Positions 1 to 5,074 of a DNA stretch of 5,395 bases are shown here, in pieces. A program made the translations under genes and the position numbers. Origin of the DNA: Endomicrobium sp. (GTDB lineage Bacteria > Elusimicrobiota > Endomicrobiia > Endomicrobiales > Endomicrobiaceae); contig JAISDI010000062.1 in assembly GCA_031264895.1 (NCBI GenBank), forward strand, positions 1 to 5,395. The letters are read 5' to 3'. A model generated the notes under the pieces. It ran no database searches. It was not told the origin of the DNA and saw only the letters and a list, made by a program, of their open reading frames with translations. Numbering within the stretch: the first letter of the stretch is position 1; the number at the start of each line of letters is the position of its first letter.

Positions 1-26
1 AACATGAAATTTAGAACCTTGCGCAT

Positions 27-82
27 ACGGCAAATCCCCCGTCCGGAGACATTGTCTCCGTCCACCCCCTTTAAAAAGTGGG
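27..82 (-). repeat. REP-like double-hairpin repeat, left copy
   Basis: Read on the minus strand this unit has four parts: an imperfect hairpin (positions 65-71 with 76-82, one mismatch), TGGAC, a perfect 7-bp hairpin (44-50 with 54-60, 3-nt loop), then GGACGGGGG followed by ATTTGCCGT. GGAC (GTCC on the plus strand, 41-44 and 60-63) flanks the second hairpin on both sides. The same order of parts, hairpin then TGGAC, variable segment, GGACGGGG and TTGCCGT, recurs on the plus strand at 5075-5128, so this is a repeated element and not a lone terminator. Its architecture resembles REP elements, but no transposase of the REP-associated family is in the window. Confidence 0.7.
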
Positions 83-101
83 AATTACGGCGAACAGCGA
101 A

Positions 102-141
102 ACGGCAAAATGGATCCCCCCCGTATTACGACCTTACGGGG
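102..141 (-). repeat. Second REP-like hairpin unit
   Basis: On the plus strand ACGGCAAAA and TGGATCCCC lead into CCCCGTA (119-125), which pairs perfectly with TACGGGG (135-141) across a 9-nt loop. The lead-in matches that of the neighbouring unit at 27-40 (ACGGCAAATCCCCC), so the two look like diverged copies in the same orientation. On the minus strand it reads hairpin, then GGGGATCCA, then TTTTGCCGT. From memory, this is a form seen in dispersed hairpin repeats of several bacterial phyla; I could not check this. Confidence 0.55.
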
Positions 142-167
142 CAGGCTGCTAAGGAATAACAACATTT

Positions 168-193
168 CCGAATTTCGGGGATGACGACAAAGG
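168..193 (-). repeat. Partial repeat unit with short palindrome
   Basis: CCGAA (168-172) and TTCGG (174-178) form a near-perfect 11-nt palindrome, followed by GGGATGACGACAAAGG. On the minus strand this reads TTTGTCGTCATCCCCGAA, the opening typical of dispersed hairpin repeats. It probably forms one end of the repeat block that fills 1-193. GACGACAA recurs alone at 253-260. Assignment to the block is inference from adjacency and similar base composition. Confidence 0.4.
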
Positions 194-331
194 AAAAAAG
201 ATGGTTTTTAGAAAGCTCTAATGGAATTTTTGGGATAAATTGTTAGATTATTGACGACAAGTAATGTTTATGTATATCATTTGGACGATGAGATAGGTTT
301 TTAGAAATACCTGTTTGATTCTTATAAGCCC
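194..331. other. Gene-free AT-rich stretch with a 12-bp direct repeat
   Basis: I see no gene here. Only frames of about ten codons occur, without ribosome sites. The sequence GGTTTTTAGAAA appears twice, at 203-214 (just inside the segment) and 296-307. Each is preceded by GACGACAA (183-190 and 253-260), at different distances. The second copy sits in a small imperfect hairpin, AGGT (295-298) with ACCT (309-312). The stretch may be a decayed duplication. Confidence 0.4.
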
Positions 332-473
332 GTCCGGACGATGTATGTACAGGGTGCAATAATCGAGCGTCGCTATGATGCGCGATCTTTTGCATTTACG
401 GCTCGCAAAATATTACATGATGCGATTTTGCCGTAAACGCGCAGTATTTCCAAGCGACGCTGTCCGAACGGAC
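332..473. other. Large nested imperfect inverted repeat (structured element)
   Basis: Four nested stems can be drawn. They are 366-374 with 453-461 (AGCGTCGCT/AGCGACGCT, 9 bp), 379-384 with 438-443 (6 bp), 395-401 with 431-437 (TTTACGG/CCGTAAA, 7 bp) and 406-411 with 425-430 (6 bp), around a 13-nt apical loop. Outside these, GTCCG at 332-336 can pair with CGGAC at 469-473, and both edges are themselves palindromic (CGTCCGGACG at 331-340; GTCCG-AA-CGGAC at 462-473). The total is about 28 nested pairs in 96 nt plus the closing stem. It could be a small RNA, a miniature mobile element or a recombination site. There is no coding potential, and orientation cannot be decided from the sequence. Confidence 0.55.
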
Positions 474-549
474 TTTTCCAAAGCTGTCAATACTCAAACT
501 GCTTTAGAACAGGTAAGTGTACGATCAAGTATAAAATAATATTTACATA

Positions 550-579
550 TTGTCTGTTGCCACAGCAACTTTGTATAAT
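550..579 (+). promoter_or_regulatory. Sigma70-type promoter of the Crp/Fnr regulator
   Basis: A perfect -10 box TATAAT (574-579) lies 18 bp after TTGTCT (550-555), which matches the -35 consensus at four of six positions. Transcription should begin near 586, giving a leader of about 44 nt before the start codon at 630, with GGAGG at 618-622. A dyad fills most of the spacer between the two boxes. Confidence 0.65.
556..569. promoter_or_regulatory. 14-bp dyad GTTGC-N4-GCAAC, candidate operator
   Basis: GTTGC (556-560) and GCAAC (565-569) form a perfect 5-bp inverted repeat with a 4-bp gap, lying wholly between the -35 and -10 boxes of the regulator promoter. The geometry, two 5-bp half-sites separated by 4 bp, equals that of the classical FNR site (TTGAT-N4-ATCAA) although the bases differ. 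A protein bound here would block RNA polymerase, so negative autoregulation by the downstream Crp/Fnr protein is the simple reading. It could also be a chance dyad. Confidence 0.45.
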
Positions 580-629
580 GAAATATCGGATTTTTGATTT
601 TAAATATTTTGTTTAATGGAGGTTCTTTC

Positions 630-1304
630 ATGCATCATCATTATGAAGTTTTGAAAAGAAACCATATCTTTGACGATATGACAGTCGACGATTTGAGAAG
701 TATGGGCGAATGCTTTAAACCCAAAACTTTATATTTTCATAAAGGGGATTTAGTCTTTTCAGAAGGGGAAATTTTTAAAAATATTGCGATAGTCGTTACG
801 GGAATTATAAATATCTACAAAGAAGACGCCGACGGAAACCGCGTTATCATAGAGCAGGCCGAGCCGGGCGCGATTCTTGACGAGTCGATAACCGTAAAAA
901 AAGATTATAAAGTAAACGTCTGCGCGGAAGTTTCGGTCGACAGCGAAGTTATAGCCGTGCCTTTTGATAAACTGGTAACCGTTTGCAAAGGAAGATGTCC
1001 TTTTCACGTTAAACTTTTATCGAACGTAGTAAGGCTTATAGCCAGCAATCACAATACCCTTACGCTGAAAGTGGACTATTTGTCCAAGAAAAGTATCAGA
1101 CACAAACTTTTGTCTTTTTTTAAATTTCAGGTTGAAAAATATAAAAACAAAGAATTTGACATTACTTTTGACAGAAAAGAACTTTCGGAATTTCTTTTTG
1201 TTGACAGAAGCGCATTGTCAAGAGAACTCGGCAGAATGCAAAGAGATAAAATTATCGAATTCCATAAAAACCATTTTAAAATTCTAAAAGAAAACGCATT
1301 ATAA
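630..1304 (+). CDS. Crp/Fnr-family transcriptional regulator
   Basis: A 224-residue protein of the usual Crp/Fnr length. Residues about 13-130 form the cyclic-nucleotide-binding-type beta-barrel (KGDLVFSEGE near 38-47, VVTGIINIY near 55-63). A long dimerisation helix follows at about 128-165. A C-terminal winged helix-turn-helix spans about 176-215, with recognition helix RSALSREL at 193-200. The Ser-Arg pair matches the FNR/CRP position that contacts DNA, while the FNR glutamate is replaced by serine. There are four cysteines, at 28, 98, 119 and 123. The CxxxCPFH stretch (119-126) occurs in clostridial-type members as I recall them. The cAMP-binding arginine-serine signature of CRP is not evident, so the effector is unknown. 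The ATG at 630 is chosen because GGAGG ends 7 nt before it; an upstream TTG at 594 has no ribosome site. The gene is probably monocistronic, facing the convergent flavodoxin operon. Confidence 0.9.
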   Translation: MHHHYEVLKRNHIFDDMTVDDLRSMGECFKPKTLYFHKGDLVFSEGEIFKNIAIVVTGIINIYKEDADGNRVIIEQAEPGAILDESITVKKDYKVNVCAEVSVDSEVIAVPFDKLVTVCKGRCPFHVKLLSNVVRLIASNHNTLTLKVDYLSKKSIRHKLLSFFKFQVEKYKNKEFDITFDRKELSEFLFVDRSALSRELGRMQRDKIIEFHKNHFKILKENAL

Positions 1305-1310
1305 TTTTCC

Positions 1311-1351
1311 GGCAAAATCCGCCGCGCCTGCCTGTAGGATTTGCTTTTGCC
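1311..1351. terminator. Possible bidirectional terminator between convergent genes
   Basis: Seven nucleotides after the regulator's stop, GGCAAAA (1311-1317) can pair with TTTTGCC (1345-1351). Alternatively GCAAAATCC (1312-1320) pairs with GGATTTGC (1337-1344) with one bulged A, followed by TTTT. On the minus strand the second stem is followed by CGGAAAATT, a poor T-tract. Position between two converging genes supports termination, but the stems compete and neither has a strong U-run. GGCAAAATCC also resembles the lead-in of the repeats at 27-40 and 102-110, so it may be a decayed repeat copy. Confidence 0.4.
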
Positions 1352-1377
1352 GCTAAACAGTTTCGGTATTTGCGCCG

Positions 1378-1869
1378 TTAAATTTGTTTTCCTATAGTCA
1401 AAATCCATTCATCCAGCTTGTTTTTTAATTCGTTTGGATTTTTAAAATCTTTTCCGGTAAATCCTATTCCCCGCATGACTTTTGCACCGTTTGAATTTTT
1501 TTCGAAATTCTTAAAAAAGTTTCCTTCATTTCCGCCGCTTGTGCAGAAAGGAATTAAAATTTTGCCCGAGAAATCATTGCCGTTTAAAAATGACATTAAC
1601 GCAGGCGCAACCGTCATAAACCATACAGGGCCGCCCGCAAATATAATGTCATAACCGGAAATGTCGGTTTTGTTGCTTATTTCGGGTCTTTTTCCCGTTA
1701 AAATGTCGAATCCGCCCGAGATTAACGCCGTGAAATAATTTTTACCGTAAGGTTTTTGAAGTTTGATACCGTAAATATCTCCTCCGGCTATTGAATGGAT
1801 CTGTTTTGCGATCAGTTCCGTATGTCCTCTCTGCGAATAACATACCGTCAAAATCTTTTTATCTTTCAT
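1378..1869 (-). CDS. Flavodoxin-like FMN protein
   Basis: A 163-residue protein with the flavodoxin fold. A first beta strand (ILTVCYS) leads to the FMN phosphate loop SQRGHT (12-17). GGPVWFMTVAPALMSFL (79-95) and PFCTSGG (107-113) are the second and third flavin-contacting loops of the short-chain flavodoxin family. It is expected to be a cytoplasmic low-potential electron carrier or an FMN-dependent reductase; the partner cannot be told from sequence. There is no zinc-, iron- or NAD-binding extension. It is the second gene of a minus-strand operon. Its ATG shares one base with the upstream stop (TAATG), and its strong site AAGGAGGA lies inside the last codons of that gene, so translation is probably coupled. 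The 3' end converges on the regulator gene. The N-terminal sequence and start are unambiguous. Confidence 0.88.
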   Translation of the reverse strand: MKDKKILTVCYSQRGHTELIAKQIHSIAGGDIYGIKLQKPYGKNYFTALISGGFDILTGKRPEISNKTDISGYDIIFAGGPVWFMTVAPALMSFLNGNDFSGKILIPFCTSGGNEGNFFKNFEKNSNGAKVMRGIGFTGKDFKNPNELKNKLDEWILTIGKQI

Positions 1870-2219
1870 TAGTCCTCCTTAAAAATATTGATTTTTAGTT
1901 TTTGTTCAGTCAAATTATGTTTTTCCATTTTGACTTTTTTGTCTTTTGTAAAAGTTACTTTTTCGGCTTTTAAAAGTTTATACTGCCTGTCAATGCCGCC
2001 AAAAACAAAAGACGGCGTTAAAGAACCGTCCTTAAAAACCACTCTGTGGCACGGAATATTTTCAGGGTCGGGATTGGCATGAAGCGCATACCCTACAGCT
2101 CTCGACGCTCTCGGGCTGCCCGCAAGCCGTGAGATCTGCCCATAATACATAACGCGGCCTTTGGGAATTTGCATAACGATTTCATAAACTATCCGATTAA
2201 AATTTTTTAATTTTTTCAT
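1869..2219 (-). CDS. Single-domain MGMT-family DNA repair protein (acceptor Cys present)
   Basis: A 116-residue protein consisting only of the DNA-binding and active-site domain of O6-alkylguanine-DNA alkyltransferase. Visible family landmarks are the winged-helix segment with Tyr26, the SRAVG motif carrying the arginine finger (Arg40), the Asn hinge (Asn49), the acceptor motif PCHRV (56-60, Cys57) and Glu86 in LLKAE. Alkyltransferase-like (ATL) proteins carry tryptophan where this protein has Cys57, so it may transfer alkyl groups itself. It lacks the N-terminal domain of Ada/Ogt. The C-terminal tail from about residue 90 is lysine-rich. I choose the ATG at 2219; a TTG two codons upstream is the alternative. 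Neither has a ribosome site, but TATAAT on the minus strand at 2231-2226 and 2252-2247 suggests a very short leader. It is first in the operon with the flavodoxin gene. Confidence 0.87.
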   Translation of the reverse strand: MKKLKNFNRIVYEIVMQIPKGRVMYYGQISRLAGSPRASRAVGYALHANPDPENIPCHRVVFKDGSLTPSFVFGGIDRQYKLLKAEKVTFTKDKKVKMEKHNLTEQKLKINIFKED

Positions 2220-2225
2220 AAACAA

Positions 2226-2252
2226 ATTATATAAAAAAGAGAAAACATTATA
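2226..2252 (-). promoter_or_regulatory. Candidate -10 boxes for the MGMT-flavodoxin operon
   Basis: Two TATAAT hexamers occur on the minus strand, at 2252-2247 and 2231-2226. The first would give a leader of about 20 nt, the second an essentially leaderless mRNA starting at or near the ATG. No convincing -35 hexamer stands 16-18 bp upstream of either. In such AT-rich DNA one of the two could be chance. Confidence 0.4.
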
Positions 2253-2360
2253 AAAAGATTTTAATTTTCTTATGGAACTCTGCGCGCGGTTTATCGGGAT
2301 TTAACGTCGGTAAAATCACGGAGATAAAAAGAAAAACGGTTTTTTGCCGCGCTCAATTAA

Positions 2361-2369
2361 TGGTATAAT
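2361..2369 (+). promoter_or_regulatory. Extended -10 promoter for cardiolipin synthase
   Basis: TGGTATAAT is an extended -10 element (TGn plus a perfect TATAAT at 2364-2369), with no recognisable -35 box at the usual distance. Transcription would begin near 2376, 25 nt before the start codon, and GAGG at 2390-2393 supplies the ribosome site. The 6-bp inverted repeat GCGCGG (2284-2289)/CCGCGC (2347-2352) brackets the upstream region and has no obvious role. Confidence 0.5.
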
Positions 2370-2400
2370 ATATTAGCATGAATATTTACGAGGTGTTGTC

Positions 2401-3855
2401 ATGAACTTCATATACCAATTAATAACTTCTCACGCATATTTGTCTTTTGTGGTAACTTTTTTTTATGTTTTGCTTTCGGTTTGCTGCGCTGTGCATATAC
2501 TTTTAAATAAAGAAGACATCAAAGGCGCGATAAGCTGGCTTGGAATAGTTTTTCTTTCGCCTTTCATCGGTTCCATTTTATATATTTTTCTCGGCATCAA
2601 CAGAGTGCGGCGCAAAGCCGTTAAATTGAGAAAAAAAGGGAATATTTTACAAAAAATCCCTCAAGATAAATTAAAAGCGGTCGTGCAGCAGCTGCCAAAG
2701 CAGTTTGTACAATATATTGCATACGGACATAACGTTTATCCACAGAACTTTGCAGCCGGCAATTCAATAAAAATTCTTCAAAACGGAACGCAGGCATACC
2801 CCGAAATGGTCGAGTCCATAAAAAACGCCAAGCGCGAAGTTCTTATAGAAAGCTATATTTTCGATTATGACGGCGAGACGGAAAAAATTCTTAACGCTTG
2901 TAAAACGGCGTTGGCAAACGGCGCAAGCGTAAAAATTCTTGTCGACGGAATAGGGATAGTCGGAGCGGGACGCAGAGCAATAGAGCCGGAGCTTAAGAAA
3001 ATAAGCGGTCTGGAATACGGAATATTCTTGCCTCCGCATCTTCCTTTTGCGCTTCCTTTCGTAAACATGCGCAATCACAGAAAAATAATGATAATCGACG
3101 GCGACGTTTCTTTTTTCGGCGGGATGAACTTAGCGCTTGAGAATACTCTTACGGACGACGCCAAAAAGGGCGTGCAGGATATAACTTTTAAAATAGAAGG
3201 GCCTGTCGTAGACCAGCTGTCACAGGTTTTTGAAGACGATTGGGAATTTACCACGGGCAAAAATATGCACGGATACTCAAAAGATCTTCCGGAACAATCC
3301 GAAGGCAGCGTTCCGGCGCGCGTCATACCCGACGGGCCTGACAATAAACAGGGTAAAATCGAGCTTATGGTTCATGGAGCTATAAATGCCGCAGCGGAGA
3401 AAATAATTATAGTTACTCCTTATTTCCTTCCGGAAAGCAATATTTTGACGTCTCTTGAAATGGCCGCTATGAAAGGCGTTGAAGTAGAAATTATTATTCC
3501 GCAAAAAACCGACAATACCATTTTAAATTGGGCTATGGAACCGAATTTTGCAAAACTGCTTGAAAGAGGCGTAAAGATTTACAGAACTCCTCCGCCTTTT
3601 GATCACAGCAAGTTTTTTGTCGTTGACGGCGCAAGCGTTTTTATAGGTTCGGCAAACTGGGACGTGAGAAGTTTCAGGCTTCATTTCGAATGTAATATGG
3701 AACTTCTCTGCAAAGAGACCGCGCGGGAATTAACTCTGATCGTCGAACGCAAAAAGAGCGTGTCCAAAAGCGTGGGCATTAAAGAATGCGAAGAGCTTAA
3801 TTTTTTTAAAAGATTGAGAAATAACGCATGCCGACTGCTTACTCCGTATTATTAG
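2401..3855 (+). CDS. cls: Cardiolipin synthase, ClsA type, phospholipase D superfamily
   Basis: A 484-residue protein, close to the length of ClsA. In the ClsA family the enzyme joins two phosphatidylglycerol molecules into cardiolipin and releases glycerol at the inner membrane. Two N-terminal membrane segments (about 13-35 and 43-66) are followed by a basic stretch RVRRKAVKLRKK. Both phospholipase D catalytic motifs are intact: HRKIMIID with His226, Lys228 and Asp233, followed by FFGGMN; and HSKFFVVD with His402, Lys404 and Asp409, followed by FIGSANWDVRS. The C-terminus RLLTPYY matches the family's usual ending. The ATG at 2401 has GAGGTG 6 nt upstream. It is divergent from the repair operon and separated from the next gene by a good promoter, so it is likely a single-gene unit. 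Another PLD-family phospholipid synthase activity is the only realistic alternative. Confidence 0.93.
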   Translation: MNFIYQLITSHAYLSFVVTFFYVLLSVCCAVHILLNKEDIKGAISWLGIVFLSPFIGSILYIFLGINRVRRKAVKLRKKGNILQKIPQDKLKAVVQQLPKQFVQYIAYGHNVYPQNFAAGNSIKILQNGTQAYPEMVESIKNAKREVLIESYIFDYDGETEKILNACKTALANGASVKILVDGIGIVGAGRRAIEPELKKISGLEYGIFLPPHLPFALPFVNMRNHRKIMIIDGDVSFFGGMNLALENTLTDDAKKGVQDITFKIEGPVVDQLSQVFEDDWEFTTGKNMHGYSKDLPEQSEGSVPARVIPDGPDNKQGKIELMVHGAINAAAEKIIIVTPYFLPESNILTSLEMAAMKGVEVEIIIPQKTDNTILNWAMEPNFAKLLERGVKIYRTPPPFDHSKFFVVDGASVFIGSANWDVRSFRLHFECNMELLCKETARELTLIVERKKSVSKSVGIKECEELNFFKRLRNNACRLLTPYY

Positions 3856-3871
3856 GGCGCATTTAGGTTTA

Positions 3872-3900
3872 TTGACTAAACAGGCTCATTAATGTAAAAT
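3872..3900 (+). promoter_or_regulatory. Near-consensus sigma70 promoter for the lipoprotein operon
   Basis: TTGACT (3872-3877, five of six matches) and TAAAAT (3895-3900, five of six) are 17 bp apart, the optimal spacing. Transcription would start around 3907, only about 9 nt before the ATG at 3916. The -35 box lies in a small inverted repeat, GTTTA (3867-3871)/TAAAC (3877-3881), which could be an operator or coincidence. No terminator for the upstream synthase gene is visible in this gap. Confidence 0.7.
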
Positions 3901-3915
3901 TTATAAAATTAAGTT

Positions 3916-4350
3916 ATGAAAAAAATAATTGTTTTACTATCACTTTTTGGATTTTTTCTTCTTTCATCCTGCGTTTCAAAATCAAAATATAAAGATGCCG
4001 TTTTTAATTTGGAACAAAGTAATTTGGCGCAGCAGTCCAGATTTAAACAGGAAAATGACAAACTTTCCGCAGAAGTAAAAAACCTCGAATACAGAAATTC
4101 ATATTTGCAGTCCGTTATAGAAGGTTATGAAGAAAGGATCAAAACTCTTGAAAAGTACATCAGATCTTCAAAAAAAATACAAAATAAGACGATTACCGAA
4201 ATTGCCGTAATAAGACAAAACCTAAAAGATAAGCTCAATATAAAAGAGTTGGAATTGGAAACCTTGCGCGAGCAGAATTACAGACTGATCAACTGGCTTG
4301 AATCGCAGTCCGACGCGCAGCAGCCGAAAAAGGAACCGCTTCAAAAATAA
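3916..4350 (+). CDS. Coiled-coil lipoprotein
   Basis: A 144-residue protein with a type II signal peptide: basic MKK, a hydrophobic core, and lipobox LSSC with the lipidated cysteine at position 19. Valine at +2 gives no Lol-avoidance signal, so outer-membrane anchoring is likely in a diderm. Residues about 25-134 are charged and heptad-like, rich in Glu, Lys, Asn and Gln, and should form a long alpha-helical coiled coil. The start of the mature protein (CVSKSKYKDA) resembles OmpA/Pal-type lipoproteins, but no peptidoglycan-binding OmpA domain follows. No function is recognised beyond a structural or adaptor role in the envelope. There is no clear ribosome site before the ATG, and the predicted leader is very short. 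The stop codon directly touches the next gene's ATG, so the two are co-transcribed and probably translationally coupled. Confidence 0.8.
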   Translation: MKKIIVLLSLFGFFLLSSCVSKSKYKDAVFNLEQSNLAQQSRFKQENDKLSAEVKNLEYRNSYLQSVIEGYEERIKTLEKYIRSSKKIQNKTITEIAVIRQNLKDKLNIKELELETLREQNYRLINWLESQSDAQQPKKEPLQK

Positions 4351-5034
4351 ATGGAATCTCTCATAGCTTCTTTTTTTCTGATATTCATTGCCGAAATGGG
4401 CGACAAAACGCAGCTTATGGCGATGACTTTTACCGCAAGGTTTAAAGCTTCACAGGTGATTCTTGCGATTTCCGCAGCGACAATTTTCAATAATTTGATA
4501 GCCGTAACCGCCGGAAGTTTGTTGTCCGGCGCTTTTTCTTTGTCCGTGATAAAAATAGCGGCTTACGCGCTTTTTATTCTTTTCGGTTTTTGGACATTGT
4601 ACGGAAATGACGACGGTAAAACCGGCGCCGAAAAAAAAGTTTTTATAAATCCGTTTTTTACCGTTGCTATATTTTTTTGCATATCGGAATTCGGAGATAA
4701 AACGCAAATAGCCGCCATGACTTTGGCAATGAATTACGGTACGCCGTTTATCGTTCTTGCCGGCGCAAGCGCAGGCATGATTTGCGCCAATCTCATAGGA
4801 ATAACAATAGGAGTGGTTTTAGGTAAAAAAGTTCCCGCGAAAATCATGAAATGGGCATCCGCTTTAATTTTTATTATTTTCGGTTTAATAGGTTTCTACG
4901 GAATTTTCAATACGAAATTTGATTTTACAAACGCTTTGATATACGAGCTTATATTGATTCTTGCCGTAATATCGGCATCTTTTGCGATAATAAAAATAAA
5001 CAAAAGAAAAAAGCCCGTGCAGGCAGCAAATTAG
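4351..5034 (+). CDS. GDT1/TMEM165 (UPF0016) family cation transporter, probably Mn2+ export
   Basis: A 227-residue integral membrane protein with the two signature motifs of the family in its two homologous halves: EMGDKTQ (15-21) in the first helix and EFGDKTQ (113-119) in the fourth. Their acidic residues form the cation site in GDT1/TMEM165 proteins, and bacterial members act in manganese export or resistance. Helices lie at about 3-25, 34-58, 64-84, 99-121, 131-157 and 164-185. A seventh hydrophobic segment at about 194-215 precedes a basic tail KINKRKKP. The halves repeat the pattern helix-motif, helix, and helix ending FGxxxLYG or FGLIGFYG. The ATG immediately follows the lipoprotein stop; AAGGAA some 16 nt upstream is too distant for a normal ribosome site, so coupled translation is likely. 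Ca2+/H+ exchange is an alternative activity reported for eukaryotic relatives. No Mn riboswitch is visible upstream of the operon. Confidence 0.9.
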   Translation: MESLIASFFLIFIAEMGDKTQLMAMTFTARFKASQVILAISAATIFNNLIAVTAGSLLSGAFSLSVIKIAAYALFILFGFWTLYGNDDGKTGAEKKVFINPFFTVAIFFCISEFGDKTQIAAMTLAMNYGTPFIVLAGASAGMICANLIGITIGVVLGKKVPAKIMKWASALIFIIFGLIGFYGIFNTKFDFTNALIYELILILAVISASFAIIKINKRKKPVQAAN

Positions 5035-5058
5035 AAAGGCCGTGTTCTTTTAGCCTTT
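5035..5058 (+). terminator. Weak stem-loop after the transporter gene
   Basis: AAAGGC (5035-5040) pairs with GCCTTT (5053-5058) across a 12-nt loop, immediately after the TAG. No U-run follows, so intrinsic termination is doubtful. The stronger repeat hairpin starting at 5075 may serve instead. Confidence 0.3.
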
Positions 5059-5074
5059 GTCGTGGTCGTAAAAT

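Noticed and set aside
264..296. Ten-codon frame starting ATGTTTATGTAT
   Set aside because: No ribosome site, no recognisable peptide type, and rare-length frames of this size occur by chance.
332..473. Integron attC recombination site
   Set aside because: Bulged inverted repeat geometry is suggestive, but the required RYYYAAC and GTTRRRY core sites are not present at the edges and no integrase is in the window.
594..629. Twelve-codon N-terminal extension of the regulator from a TTG at 594
   Set aside because: It has no ribosome site, lies only about 8 nt after the predicted transcription start, and would contain the real GGAGG site; the ATG at 630 is better placed.
759..1007. 82-codon minus-strand frame inside the regulator gene
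   Set aside because: Antisense to a clear Crp/Fnr gene, with no ribosome site and no recognisable domain.
1418..2082. Plus-strand frames of 64-78 codons opposite the flavodoxin and MGMT genes
   Set aside because: Antisense to well-supported genes and without family signatures or start signals.
1869..2219. Alkyltransferase-like (ATL) protein
   Set aside because: ATL proteins have tryptophan at the acceptor position; here the motif is PCHRV with cysteine.
2764..3504. Several 69-104-codon minus-strand frames inside the cardiolipin synthase gene
   Set aside because: They are shadows of a gene with both HKD motifs intact; their translations show no family features.
3916..4350. OmpA/Pal peptidoglycan-binding lipoprotein
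   Set aside because: The N-terminus is similar, but the protein ends after the coiled coil and contains no OmpA domain.
4500..4535. Small inverted repeat CCGCCGG/CCGGCG inside the transporter gene
   Set aside because: Short, imperfect and within a coding region; explained by codon choice.
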